From Rhyacophila brunnea (lineage: Eukaryota; Arthropoda; Insecta; Trichoptera; Rhyacophilidae), in contig JAGYXB010002036.1 in NCBI GenBank assembly GCA_022495005.1, positions 372,001 through 436,000 on the forward strand: a stretch of DNA of 64,000 nt, given 5' to 3'. A program made the translations under genes and the position numbers. The notes below the pieces were generated by a model. That model had not been told where the DNA came from. It saw nothing but the letters and a program-made list of their open reading frames with translations, and ran no database searches. Positions 1-10,410 of the stretch are shown here, piece by piece (positions within the stretch are counted from its first letter, which is position 1; each line of letters begins with the position of its first letter).

Positions 1-55
1 TTATTATAATACAAATTTACAGGAGAGGAAAAAAAAGAAAAAGAACAAAAACAGT

Positions 56-412
56 TTAAACTTGTAGGCCACATTCACTCAGAAACATTTGGACACACTG
101 GAACGCCTTGATATTCGGCCGAGCCAAAAATATCGTGAGATCCAGTGGCAATTGGTACTTTTGTTTACTTAAATCTTTAAGAAGCCGCTGTCTCTGGGTG
201 TCATACAGAGAACATTGCCAAACAACGTGGTTAAAATCTTCAGTCTCACTTCCCCACCGGCACCTAGGGTTATTTATTATACCCAAGCGAGCCAGGGATG
301 AGGCAAGATTATAATGGTCCGCTCTGCAGCGATTGGTTGTGACGATTGTTTCCCTATTTAGCATTTTATTGGTATACCATGGTTTGGTTTCAGAATTGAT
401 ATTGGTGATTCT
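56..412 (-). pseudogene. 3' tail of a non-LTR retrotransposon (I/Jockey/R1-type ORF2 C-terminus)
   Basis: The minus-strand frame is open from a stop near 411 to the stop at 56. It reads PWYTNK, then an LNRE..RCRADHYNLASSLARLG block, then CRWG..EDFNHVVWQC. The order L.R.R.GHY.L...L.RLG followed by C.CG..ED..HV...C is the usual end of insect ORF2 proteins, after the reverse transcriptase or RNase H, with a CCHC-like knuckle. Only this C-terminal piece is present. The reverse transcriptase would lie upstream (higher coordinates), but a stop and unrelated AT-rich DNA follow, so the copy is 5'-truncated. Its 3' UTR probably runs into the window edge. The family assignment comes from the motif only. 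Confidence 0.75.
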
Positions 413-415
413 CTA

Positions 416-879
416 CTTTAATAGAGTCGTCTTGCTATCGTAGTTGGGCCCATAAGAATAATGCGACTCTGCCAAAGTAGTCACTTTGACAGAGCTTCGG
501 CGTCTATTTGCATCGTGGCGGCATTCCCAGTCGCGTCCGACGCACAAATAAACTGACACGACGCCGCACGATGCGTCTGACTCACACCTCTGATGACCTT
601 AACCTTTCAGAAACAGGGAAATGTTGCGCATCTTCATAATATGCTATCATATTGCATAATTTTATTCGTATATTATAGCATTCTAGGATGCAATTGAAAA
701 TCTAATCTATTATGCATAATATTTCAATTAAATGTAACAACCAAGGTTTTTTTTTTAATACGAGTATAATGATTTATTTTGGTATTATTATATGAATGAC
801 TTTCAATTTGATTATTTTTTACTTCATGGTATGTCATAGTTACTTCATAATATGTATTATAGCTCCTCGTCTAAGCTTA
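416..879. other. Unassigned DNA with a small GC-enriched patch
   Basis: No repeat partner or recognisable frame was found. Positions about 480-600 are richer in CpG than the flanks (several GACGC/CGACG words). Nothing else is seen. Confidence 0.3.
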
Positions 880-987
880 TTCTTCTTCTTCTTCTCTTTG
901 GCTATATCCGCCCCTTAGTTGGAGCATATGGGTACTACATGGCTCCTCTACGAATCTCTGTCGCTCGCCAGTCTCCTTGTGTCATTC
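880..987 (-). pseudogene. RTE-type LINE 3' tail, truncated
   Basis: On the minus strand the frame reads SWNDTRRLASDRDS, a stop, then GADIAKRRRR, and ends in a GAA-type microsatellite (TTC runs at 881-895). The same tail, much better preserved, is at 44413-44785 (SWNDARRLASDRDSWMRLV...GADMAEEEE). Both are the C-terminal end of an RTE-type reverse transcriptase with the microsatellite 3' end typical of that clade. Two in-frame stops make this copy dead. Its 5' truncation point abuts the TIR of the MITE starting at 988. Confidence 0.7.
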
Positions 988-1277
988 CAGGGGCCTTATG
1001 TTATAACTAGTGACATGAAGTCACCCGACGACATGACGTAATTGTGACGTTACCTCAATACACGAATCGAGGCGAGCCGCCCAAGCACACGGCTCACCAT
1101 AGATATTATTATGCTGAAACACCTATTTGTATATGGGGACAATGAATAACGCCAGTATTTGAGTAGCGTTAATTTCACGAATGCTATTATCAATCCGGTA
1201 GTACGTCACAATGATGTCATATGACGTCATGTCGACCGCGCGACTTCAACTCGCAAGTTACAACAGAAGGCCCCAGG
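988..1277. mobile_element. MITE with ~65-bp imperfect TIRs rich in TGACGT
   Basis: The left end (AGGGGCCTTATGTTATAAC, then GAAGTC, then GACATGACGT, then ATTGTGACGT) is matched in reverse complement by the right end (TGGGGCCTTCTGTTGTAAC, then GAAGTC, GACATGACGT, ATTGTGACGT). The TIRs span about 988-1052 and 1200-1277. There is no coding capacity. I could not find a clean TSD, possibly because the RTE tail on the left inserted at the edge. A full TGACGTCA is at 1222-1229. Confidence 0.65.
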
Positions 1278-2868
1278 GCATGCAGCATACTATAGATCGA
1301 CCGTATACACTCTGTAGAATTGTAGATAGTCAGTGTGTATTTGCCATTGATAAGTGTGCATAGTGCCTGAAATGCCGAAAGACGAAACCCGGGTTGCAAT
1401 TAATTACTTAAATGGAATAAGTAGTACATAACTTAAATAAATTATAATTTATATTATACAAGCTTAAGAGTCCTTACGTATTTAGTGTCCATATGGTAAC
1501 CATTTGTAAAAAGGCGCTACAAATGTTGGGTTTCGTTTTGCGTAGTTCGCGGGTCTTTTCGGATATTACAGTACCTATTCAAAATTCTTTACAATTCGTT
1601 AGAACGAAAAACGATTGAATGCGGGTCAATTATTTGGGCACCAAATTAAATAGAATATCTTTTTCTAAGCCACAGTTCACCTAAATATACACTAAATATC
1701 CACTTATATACTATAATTTCACCTACACTATAATATATTTTCTATAATCTAAGACCTACACACTACAATTCAGTAAATTGCGATACCTATACTGTTTGTG
1801 ATACTACCTATAACTAAAACTGATTATTACCCTACATTGTTTCCTCTATAATGTGCAGATAATCTCAATTGAGTTAGTATATGCATTGTCATTAAAATTT
1901 AATTCCCTAACAAAATCAAAATTTAATTTATCTAGATAAATATAGTATTGAGGTGACGACATACAATTTGAGTGAAAGAACCATATTGTGTTGTAGATTT
2001 TGTTTTCATTATACTTATATGAGCGTGTAAGTATTCTGGTTTGATAGAGGATAGGTATTGCAGGTGAGATACGTTAGTAGTTGTTTGTGATGAACTGATG
2101 ATGGAGGAGGAGAGATTTTATTTACTGTTTCAAATAACAACAATGGTAAAATCGATGAAATATAATAAATATAACGGTAATTCGGTGCGATGTGTCTTTG
2201 ACGGAAAATTGTAATCGAGTGAGATGTCCAATCGATTCTTACCCGATATTTATACATATTTACATTATGAAATAATATTTTGAAATTATGATGAAAAAAG
2301 TAACATTAATTCGTAATATTATGAAATTGGAGATCCGTAATCTCATAAATCATATTATATACAGGTACTGACTGACTGTATGTGAAAAATGAATACATAT
2401 TTAATAAATAGTATTATAGATTAATTATTGAGATCTAGGAATCTTTGATAATATTAATATACAATGACAAAAAGTAATGAAAATAATTGCTATCTATCTG
2501 TAATTCGAATGGGTTAAAAACAATCAGACATTTCATACCTACGTGAATTCATGCGAAGACATCCGAATCGTAAGTAGATTAACAGACGATCGACCGATTA
2601 AGAATGTTTTCGACTTTAAATAGTAACTGCTAATAGAAGACCAGACACTCTGGAATTGCAAAATGGCTCACGCGTGAACGGCTCGATGACTTAATGTTAC
2701 TTAACGGTAACGTTAGGTACGGTTAAATTTAACCACTGCGGTTTGAACTTTTAGCGAAATGCAAGTCGTGTTTAGTATTCCGATTAGAAAATGCTTTGTT
2801 GGTCGCGGTATTAAGAATAGCAATTACAGAAATGTCTCTCTTTGAAAGCACAGAGATAATTTGTATAA
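1278..2868. other. Unassigned AT-rich DNA
   Basis: The few short open frames here look like chance. I saw no repeat partner in the window and no RNA-gene signature. Confidence 0.3.
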
Positions 2869-3344
2869 GATAATTATATTTATTGTCTACGGGCCGGGCC
2901 GTATGTATGAGATTCCGAAATTCTTTATGAGCTAGTTAACCGATTTTCCACCATATAGCGTATAGCACTGTTTGTGACGTAAGCAATCTGACGTCACACG
3001 TCATTCAAAATGGCTGCTTTATATATATATACTCTATCCTTTTGTACAGTAAAATTATAAAATAAATGTGATAAAATAACTGATAAATTATTTGAAGTTC
3101 ATAATAATTATTCATGTATAATTATTAAATTTATATGGTACGGTTCGCACACTTTCAGACACATTTACAATTTTAAATTAATGATCGGGGAATGAAATTT
3201 TAAAGTTTGCCATTATATGGACGACATGGCACTTTATGACGTCACATCGTGACGTCGCTAACCAACGGATTACATTTCCACTCATGCATACAAATGAGCA
3301 GTATTTAGGAATCTCATGCATACGACCCAATATTTATAATTATC
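2869..3344. mobile_element. MITE with long imperfect TIRs and two TGACGTCA sites
   Basis: The left end GATAATTATATTTATTG followed by GGCCGTATGTATGAGATTCC is mirrored on the right by the reverse complement of GATAATTATAAATATTG and GGTCGTATGCATGAGATTCC. The left arm carries about 10 extra bases between the two blocks. Full TGACGTCA sites lie at 2989-2996 and 3237-3244, placed roughly symmetrically inside the arms. No coding frame is present. The TSD is not resolved. TGACGT-bearing arms recall the 988-1277 element, but the terminal sequences differ. Confidence 0.65.
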
Positions 3345-5279
3345 AGCGAATTATAACATGACAATAAAAGATATTTAAACACCATAAATAAATAAAATTT
3401 ATTAATAAATTACCCAAAAATATAGGTAAGTTATTCTTTCTTTGCAAACGCTTAAATAATATTATGTTGTACCTACTGTGATTCCGCGATATTCGGACAT
3501 ACATACTTAAGGGCATAAAAAACTAATCTATTCAACGCAATCCATATAATATTTAATATATCATTTTAAAGAAATATTAATTACTTAAGTTAATACGGTT
3601 TACAAAAATTCAAAGTACCTATTAGGATGTTATTCCTGAATAACTATCAGATTTAGATTAGGTTAGTCATATGACGTTTCTTTCTGTGAATTAAATACTT
3701 CAGCAAAAATAAATCTTTTATCTACGTTGTCATGATAATGATGTAACAACTGAAATAACTATCAACCAATAAATCATTTTGTAAAATTTAATATAATTTA
3801 TATTAGCATCATGTTGTAACTTAGTAATAGTGAGTATTATTTTATTCTTAAACGAACACCAATAGCTAAACATGCCTGTTGGAAGGATTTGGATCGTTTG
3901 TATTACCTTCAAAGACGTCACTGATTGTTATACATTTTTAATGTGTGAATTACAATCAAAATGATATTATAAATTACATTTAAATTATATAGATGTCACT
4001 GTTTCATCGCGCTCTGCTCAATTTTAGTAGGTTTGTTGCAATAATCTTATACATAGTTACTTTGTTTAATGATAATGTAGGTAAATTATCGTTTATAATA
4101 TAATTAGTGAGGGTTTTTGCGTCCAACTGTATGTTTGCAATCGAACCGTCGTCAATCCACGGCGTAAATTAACACTAGGTAACAATTTTTAACATTGAAA
4201 ATGATGTTATACAAATAATTAGTGACAATCTAAATATTTGACTTTTATTTTAAATGGTAAGGTACATTATACATAATATATTATATCACTTTATTACGTG
4301 GCCCATTATATAAATATGTTTCAAACGTACAAATCTCATTATATACAATTATAGTGTATACAATTAATGTTTATAGAGTTTACCCTTTCGTTTTTAGCGA
4401 GAGCAGTTGTTATTCCGGGATAAAATATATGTATTTTCACTGTTTTGCGGACAATCATAATTCATTCTGTATTTATACACCCGCCTACCAATAAAACGTA
4501 ATAAAGCATCCCGCAATAAAAGTAAAGTTAAACACAGCCTGCCCTCGCACTGCGATATGATCTTCAAACGCCTTCGCAAACGGGGCATTAAAATAATAAT
4601 AACACTTCACAGTAACACTGTATATTTATTTTTCACAGTTTCCATTTGATTTATTTGCACAAGTTATACCATTTATAACACAGAAATAGAGTTATATAAT
4701 AAAATAACATGGTTTCGTATAGAGAGATCTTCACAGATTATTTACTAGGTGAAACCCCATCCAAGGATGTACGAACAAAATTTAAATTCATATATAACAA
4801 TAAAAAATACTAGGTACTACCAGTACCAAGGATACTTGATGGAATTCGAATTTAAATTCTAATTGATTTATGTTTTCTACTATTCCATTTGAGTCATGTT
4901 GGAGACTCGGGATTCGCCTTTCGGCATCGTCAGGTACTATAAGGTACTCACTCACTAAAGAACACCAACGTCAACCGTTGCAACCTGGGTCGCAAATAAT
5001 TAGAATCTAAAGTATTGTTAAATATTAGGGACTTTATACTGGCATCTATAATTTAGGAACATTCCCCATGTAAATATAAAATTAGTACCTAATCCCATCA
5101 TCATTTTTTCACCTGTTCCAAGAAAAATATTTTGCGTAGTATTTCCAAAACAATCAATAATTACAGAAGTCATACATTATGGTCAGAGTGTCTTCAAATA
5201 ACTCTTTTTCATGCTTTGCAAATGTTCCAACATATATATAATATTTGCATATAATTTAATTAATAACTATGTTTTTCAG
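3345..5279. other. Unassigned AT-rich DNA
   Basis: No repeat partner, domain or RNA gene is recognised. A 64-codon minus-strand frame at 4394-4588 in a slightly GC-richer patch has no recognisable features. The stretch ends at 5279 with CTATGTTTTTCAG, a good 3' splice-site sequence. Confidence 0.3.
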
Positions 5280-5680
5280 TGCCTAATGTGAATGCCGGAA
5301 ACGCAATTTTCACCTGTTTTATTTATATACCATCGCCCACGACGGCCGAGCACTTAGGCATTAAGTCCACTAAAGCAGGCTTACAGGCGCTCGCGCATTT
5401 TCTATGTGAATCATCGAAAATACAACGTAATCAAATACGCCAGCGCACACTGGATTTGACGACGCTTTGTGCCCGCCTGCCCCATGAGTCACTGTTTTTG
5501 GCTTCTCAGCGATACGAATTAACGAAAATACAACGTAGTCCATTTATTGAACACGGCAAGCAAAATCATGCTCCTCGAAGCGTCGTCGATAGACGGGCAA
5601 GAAGCCATTATTTAAGAACAGTGAACTCTTTGTTTGGTTATTGCGTGTCCAATATTAATTACAAGCCCCGAGAAATTTAG
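5280..5680 (+). CDS. Open frame of ~133 codons behind a splice-acceptor-like site, unrecognised
   Basis: The frame starts immediately after a pyrimidine-rich stretch ending in TTTTTCAG, so if real it is more likely a terminal exon than a gene with its own ATG. It runs to a TAG after KPREI. I recognise no domain. The product would be rich in R, L and S, without an obvious signal peptide or membrane segment. Base composition is clearly more GC-rich than the surrounding DNA. The 16-base words GAAAATACAACGTAAT and GAAAATACAACGTAGT occur about 110 bp apart inside it. No downstream gene structure is visible. A conserved non-coding element or an old repeat piece would explain the composition equally well, so coding status is unproven. 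Confidence 0.2.
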
Positions 5681-5820
5681 TAATATTTTTATTGCTTTGT
5701 TATGAGAGACGCTGATAATAATAATTATTTTGTGCTCCTTGAGCCCCTTATTACATAGGTGAAGGGTAATGCGCGGGTGGGAGGGGGCCTACTCAGTAGT
5801 GAGCGCACCGAACGCTTTTT

Positions 5821-5955
5821 TGTGGGCTTTATGCCTTATGCATCAGACTTATAATGTCGTGAGTCCAGGACTCGAATTCTAGGTCTGGAAAATTCACATG
5901 TGCGTTTTGACACAGAGTATGAATCTAATAGGTTCAACAACTGGTTGATTTGGTA
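5821..5955 (+). mobile_element. Diverged tRNA-derived SINE (core-bearing family), copy 1
   Basis: A degenerate tRNA-like head ends in a B-box-like GACTCGAATTC, then AGGTCTGG. About 45 bases later comes the core word AATCTAATAGGTT with a CTGGTTGAT tail. The order B box, GTCTGG, spacer, CTAATAGGTTGAGCAA core is shared with the copies at 55870-55998 and 58258-58487. The 5' part of the head is eroded and no A-tail is clear. Confidence 0.6.
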
Positions 5956-6258
5956 AATATTATGATCTTCTTAAAAGTGCTTTAAATTTAAAATCATGCA
6001 CACTACTCCCACACATTTCAGGCTTTAAACGTTGGAAAAAGTTTACATAATATAAGTATATAAACCTCTTTTTCAAAATCAAATTGACAGATCCGACCGT
6101 TTCCCCGTTTTAAGCTCTTTAAATATAGAACACTGGAAACAATAGCAATTAAAATTATTAGAAGTAATAAACTTTTCAAAGTGATTTGTGATATTTTTAT
6201 TATTATGATTATATTTTATTTCGTACGTACGGATAAGACCGTGGATAAACGCCGTAAC
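5956..6258. other. Unassigned AT-rich DNA
   Basis: Nothing recognised between the SINE and the next MITE. Confidence 0.3.
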
Positions 6259-6674
6259 TAGAGTTGGGTTTCGGGAATTTTCGAGAAATTTTCGAGATTT
6301 TCCATCGAATTTCGAGAATTTTTTCTCGGGATTAGGGATTTCTTTATTATCAAATATTGTCAGACGCAGCGATTGACAGTCTGTATTTTTTGAAATTCTA
6401 TTTTAATAAGTACCTAATGTTTTGAATTATTTTTGTTTTCCTACTTCTGTTTTGTTTGTCTTCTTACATAAATAAAAAAATCATATTTTTTTGTTAATTG
6501 TCTCTTTTTACACTGATTTTAAGATTTTTACAGGTTTTTTTTAAATTTTATGATTTCTCGGGAAATCTCGAGAATTTTTTTCCGGAAATCCCGAATCTCG
6601 AGAAATCAAAATTTATCATTTCGGGAAATCCCGAATCACGAGATTGAGATTTTTTCGGGAAATACCCAACTCTA
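6259..6674. mobile_element. hAT-like MITE with TAGAGTTGGGT TIRs and perfect 8-bp TSD
   Basis: The ends TAGAGTTGGGT...ACCCAACTCTA are flanked by GCCGTAAC on both sides (6251-6258 and 6675-6682), a perfect 8-bp duplication. The subterminal DNA is built of repeated TCTCGAGAA/TTTCGGGAA words in both orientations. The middle is AT-rich and non-coding. An 8-bp TSD fits hAT; assignment within the superfamily is open. Confidence 0.85.
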
Positions 6675-7136
6675 GCCGTAACTAACCGGTCAGATAGACA
6701 ACTGATTCACCTCCGACTTAATTTAGTTATAGTTCTAATTTGCAGGTCGTCTACCATTTACTGACACTTAATCTCTACTGGAATAGTAAACAGCCTGAAG
6801 ATAAAATAATAATATTTAGTTTGCATTCAGCGTGCCCCACGCATTCAATTTGAAATATTTTCATCGGCGCCAAAATCCCTTATTTATTGTACACACCGTC
6901 GCACATTTTCATGTCTCGCAGTACTGTAATATAGCATTTTCCCCGAAAGGTGAGCAGGAAAATGTTTGATTGTAATAAATTGTGTTAGTTATGTGCTATG
7001 TATGTATGCTCCTAGGCCTAGAATACTTCAAACGAGCTGAACAACGGTGATCTTATTTCATAACGTCGTAATATAAACTTCGCTTTAACTCATTTATATT
7101 ATTATTTCGATTTTTGGGCATACTACGCATCCACAG
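6675..7136. other. Unassigned DNA
   Basis: Apart from the TSD copies at each edge, nothing is recognised here. Confidence 0.3.
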
Positions 7137-7636
7137 CATGACCCCCATAAAGGGGGGAGGCTGAGAGGGCTCTAGCCCGGGGGCCCGGCGTGATGGGTTG
7201 ATCAGTTAAATGAGAAAAATACACCACAAATGCGGCGCTATTTGCTTCAAGGAATATTTACATTTTAAAATACATGGCTGTGCGATGCAATATGATGTGA
7301 TGATTGATGTAATTAAATGATAATTCATGTGTAGAATTTTATTTTATAATTATTTAACTGTGTTTCCTGATAAACAAAATGATTTTTTTTATATGGCGAA
7401 GGGTTGCATGTTACTTGGCTACTATAAAAGGAACAATTCATAATATGATGATGAGTGCCTACAACTCAATAAATCAACTGAATTTATTTTAAAATCGCTG
7501 AAAATACACAGAATCACCTTAACTCTGGGGTTTCGCGGAAACCATTTGAGGAACACTACTGTCGAAAATCACAATGCCCTTAACTTTAGCGATAGGTAGG
7601 GGGGCCCGCCATGTATCCTGGCTTATGGGGGCCATG
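7137..7636. mobile_element. CATG-ended hAT-like MITE, complete copy with perfect 8-bp TSD
   Basis: The element begins CATGACCCCCATAA and ends TTATGGGGGCCATG, with ATCCACAG duplicated exactly at 7129-7136 and 7637-7644. The terminal 60 bases are GC-rich (GGGGCCC words) while the interior is AT-rich and non-coding. It is the longest complete member of a family with a second complete copy at 23745-24150 and fragments at 7665-7856, 47564-47621, 59740-59977 and 61736-61762. Confidence 0.85.
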
Positions 7637-7664
7637 ATCCACAGCAGCTATTGACCGTACGCCA

Positions 7665-7856
7665 CTTATATATATATTAACTCCATGATTCAAGTAGATT
7701 TATTCAACAATACAAAAAATCGCTAAAAATACACATAAAACCCTTAATTTTACCTGAAACAACATTTAGAAAACGATTCTGTAAAGTGTCACACTGCCTT
7801 TAACTCTAGCGATGGGCGGGGGGGGGGTGCCAAAGATCCTGGCCTGGGAAATGAAA
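7665..7856. mobile_element. CATG-ended MITE family, partial second copy
   Basis: The order AAATCGCT..AAATACACA, CTTAA, CACACTGCC, TAGCGATGGGCGGGGGG and CCAAAGATCCTGGC parallels the right half of the 7137-7636 element. No left end or TSD is seen. It lies just downstream of the complete copy, so it is either a tandem insertion or a local duplication. Confidence 0.65.
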
Positions 7857-8431
7857 ATTATTTAAGATAGAAATTAAAATTTTCGTGGATTTTTTTGAAA
7901 CATTGTTCCTCTATCGTGAAAAGTAACAACTACACTGATATCATCTTGGTTTATGACCTCGCAGTTCATAATATACTTACACATACATGCATAGGTTGTT
8001 CCCTGAGTGCTCTGTGCGACATAGTTGCGTTTTTAATAGCTATTTAGTCTGTAATTTCCTCGCCTTTATGAATATAAATTATACTTATTATTTTCAGCAG
8101 CAATATGCTAAATTAACCATCACTGCATACGTATACAGTCTATCATAATTACGAGTACGCTTTAAAAGCTTTTGCTTCAACTATGCACACAAATAAAATA
8201 ACTTTCAAAGTTTGTCTACTTGAATGCGTGCAGTAAATTCGACGCTTTATAAAGCTCTAATATAATTTGCAATCATATCAGTTAATAATTATTATGAACA
8301 ATATGAATAAGCCTTTAATATGTATTTAAAAATTATTACTTTTTCTTAATCAACCATGTGATAGAACACCCATATTAGTGTCACCGCCTCTTTTATAATA
8401 GTCATGTAACCTGTTGCCCCACACACTAGAC
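7857..8431. other. Unassigned AT-rich DNA
   Basis: Nothing recognised. Confidence 0.3.
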
Positions 8432-9128
8432 CAGGGGGGGGCAAACTTTTTGGATGGAAGGCCAAATTCAAGAATTCAAAATGAGCGGCGGGCCGCAAGT
8501 AAAATACCATTTTTAGATATGCACTATTTTTTATCACGAAAAATAAACATTTCAAAAAAAATAATGAGAAGAATGAAACTGTTGTACATTTTTTTAAATT
8601 CAGGTGTTAATTTTGTAGTTGATATTCTCAAAACTGCTTGTAAATGGGCATCGGAGTTATTTGATCGTAAAGAATTTTTATTGAGGTCCATGATCGAAAA
8701 TGTTTGTTCACCTATATAAATTGATCCAAAAATAACGAACATTTTTCTTGCATAATCTTTAAGTTGGTCAAATTTCTCTGAATTAAGGGCATTGTAAAAT
8801 TTTGAGATTTCTTGACGACGATCCAATTCTCTTAAATCAGTGTCACACTGCAGATCAATAATCTCAAGTTGTAGCTCTGTCGGTACACTATCAATATCTA
8901 TTGAAATCGATGTTCAACGTAGAAAATAGTGGTTACATAGTGTGAGACGAGACGCAAGGAAGACGTACTGAGATAATACATTTACGAAACAACAAATTTT
9001 TCAAATTTTAATCTATTGTCAATATTTTTTAAAAAAATTATAAAAAAAGTTATTCGTGATCAGAAGTACAATTAATGATGGCGGGCCGCAAAAAATACCC
9101 GGCGGGCTGCAGTTTCCCCTACCCTGCT
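8432..9128 (-). mobile_element. hAT (GTF2IRD2-like) deletion derivative, copy A
   Basis: On the minus strand, positions about 8895-8524 encode the tail of a GTF2IRD2/EPM2AIP1-like hAT transposase: ELQLEIIDLQCDTDLREL, then ISKFYNALNSEKFDQLKDYARKMFVIFGSIYIGEQTFSIMDLNKNSLRS..SDAHLQAVLRISTTKL. This is the C-terminal dimerisation region (GS.Y..EQ.FS.M..NK...RS..SD.HL). The catalytic core and BED finger are missing. The ends are GC-rich TIRs (CAGGGGGGGGCAAAC and the reverse complement of CAGGGTAGGGGAAAC), flanked by CACTAGAC/GACTAGAC (7 of 8). The same deletion form is at 22157-22879. It cannot transpose by itself. Confidence 0.85.
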
Positions 9129-9958
9129 GACTAGACCTATATAAAATGGCATTTTATTAGAGCAAGAAAAACACAGATCACATTAATTTCTCTCACTTTA
9201 TATGTTTAGATATTAATTCAAAATCTTCACATTTTCTTTTTCGCGACTAGATTTTCATGACGAGTTGTATTAATTGTCACATTTTTATTTTCTTTACTAG
9301 CCTTTGTTGAGTTTTTGACTAGTTGCTGTCTCTTCCATCGGCTACTCACTGCTTATTTAATTTTTATAAATTTTAACTGTGTATTCATACTTTTCTAATT
9401 TTCGGTCGACGAGGCTTGTTGACTTCATTTACATTTATTGACATCAATTAGGTAGGTACTTAATTTTTCCACATTGATTTTTAATTTACCTGCATACTGA
9501 AAAACGTCAGATGTCTAGTATTTAAATATTCTGAAGTATTTCTGTAAAAATCAGTACCATTGACCATATATTATTATGATTTAAAATACAAAAGGTATAA
9601 TTCAAACCGTCCCTATATAGACTTTCCGCTAATCATGTTATTTATTATTTGAGCTGTAGTGACATCAATTGGCGAAAATAATAAATGAAAGCTCGAGCGG
9701 TAATGCAGTTTACTGCATTTTCATTTGTTTTTTTTTTTTAAACAAATGAGTCATGCTTTCATTTTTTAATATTTTCATTTGTTTTGAAACAAGTGAGTGA
9801 CTTTTTCACTTGTTCTTTTTGATTCCATCTTCAACATGGATAATTAAAAATAGTAATAAAAATAGTTTTCTACAATTTTCTACAGAAGCATGGGAATATT
9901 TTTATCATTATATCACATACCTACGTAGGTACCTACCTCAGTTTATAACGTAATTGAT
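9129..9958. other. Unassigned DNA with a cluster of local palindromes
   Basis: From about 9700 to 9815 there are successive fold-back words: GCAGTTTACTGC, TTCATTTGTTT...AAACAAATGA, and ACAAGTGAGTGA...TCACTTGT. The rest is AT-rich without recognised content. Confidence 0.4.
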
Positions 9959-10410
9959 ATTACAACGTTTTTATTAGCTCGTATTCTTATTTGTCTGGTG
10001 GTTGTTTATCCAGTACAAATCTTGCAATCGATTTTTAACTAACTTCCCGACTAGATAGACATTTGAAACTTTTAGAATAGGATATCAGAACACAATACTA
10101 ATGCATTCTTTTAATACTTTTAGACATCTTTAAGTAGAATTTAATTCATTTTCAGTTAATTCTGTTTTGTATGAAAAGTTATTTTGGAAGAAATCCGTAA
10201 TCCAACCCACTATTATTGGTTGCTAAGTGGATAGTCCTAGCAACTAAATTATTAATATATACATGCGTTATCATGCATATCAAAATGACATTTAAGTATT
10301 CTATATTTGTTTGTTTTTTATTTACTTCATATCAAGTACAAGTTTGAGCATAATAATTCAACAGAAAATTTAAAAACGTTATATATAAAAAGTCTTTTTA
10401 TCTTGTAATT
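9959..10410 (+). repeat. Dispersed repeat 'R310', copy 1
   Basis: This block recurs in inverse orientation at 35748-36211 and in the same orientation, but shorter, at 46336-46640. Shared landmarks in order are ACAACGTTTTTATTAGCT, GTATTCTTATTTGTC, GCAATCGATTTTTAA, TTTGAAACTTTTAGAATA, and a hairpin GGTTGCTAAG...CCTAGCAAC. Copies 1 and 2 share a further ~120-bp right part with TTTACTTCATATCAAGTACA, absent from copy 3. The two ends of the long form carry inverted TACAACGTTTTTA-like words. Non-coding; element class unknown. Confidence 0.75.

Noticed and set aside
8414..8719. 101-codon plus-strand frame
   Set aside because: It is the antisense shadow of the hAT transposase tail encoded on the minus strand.
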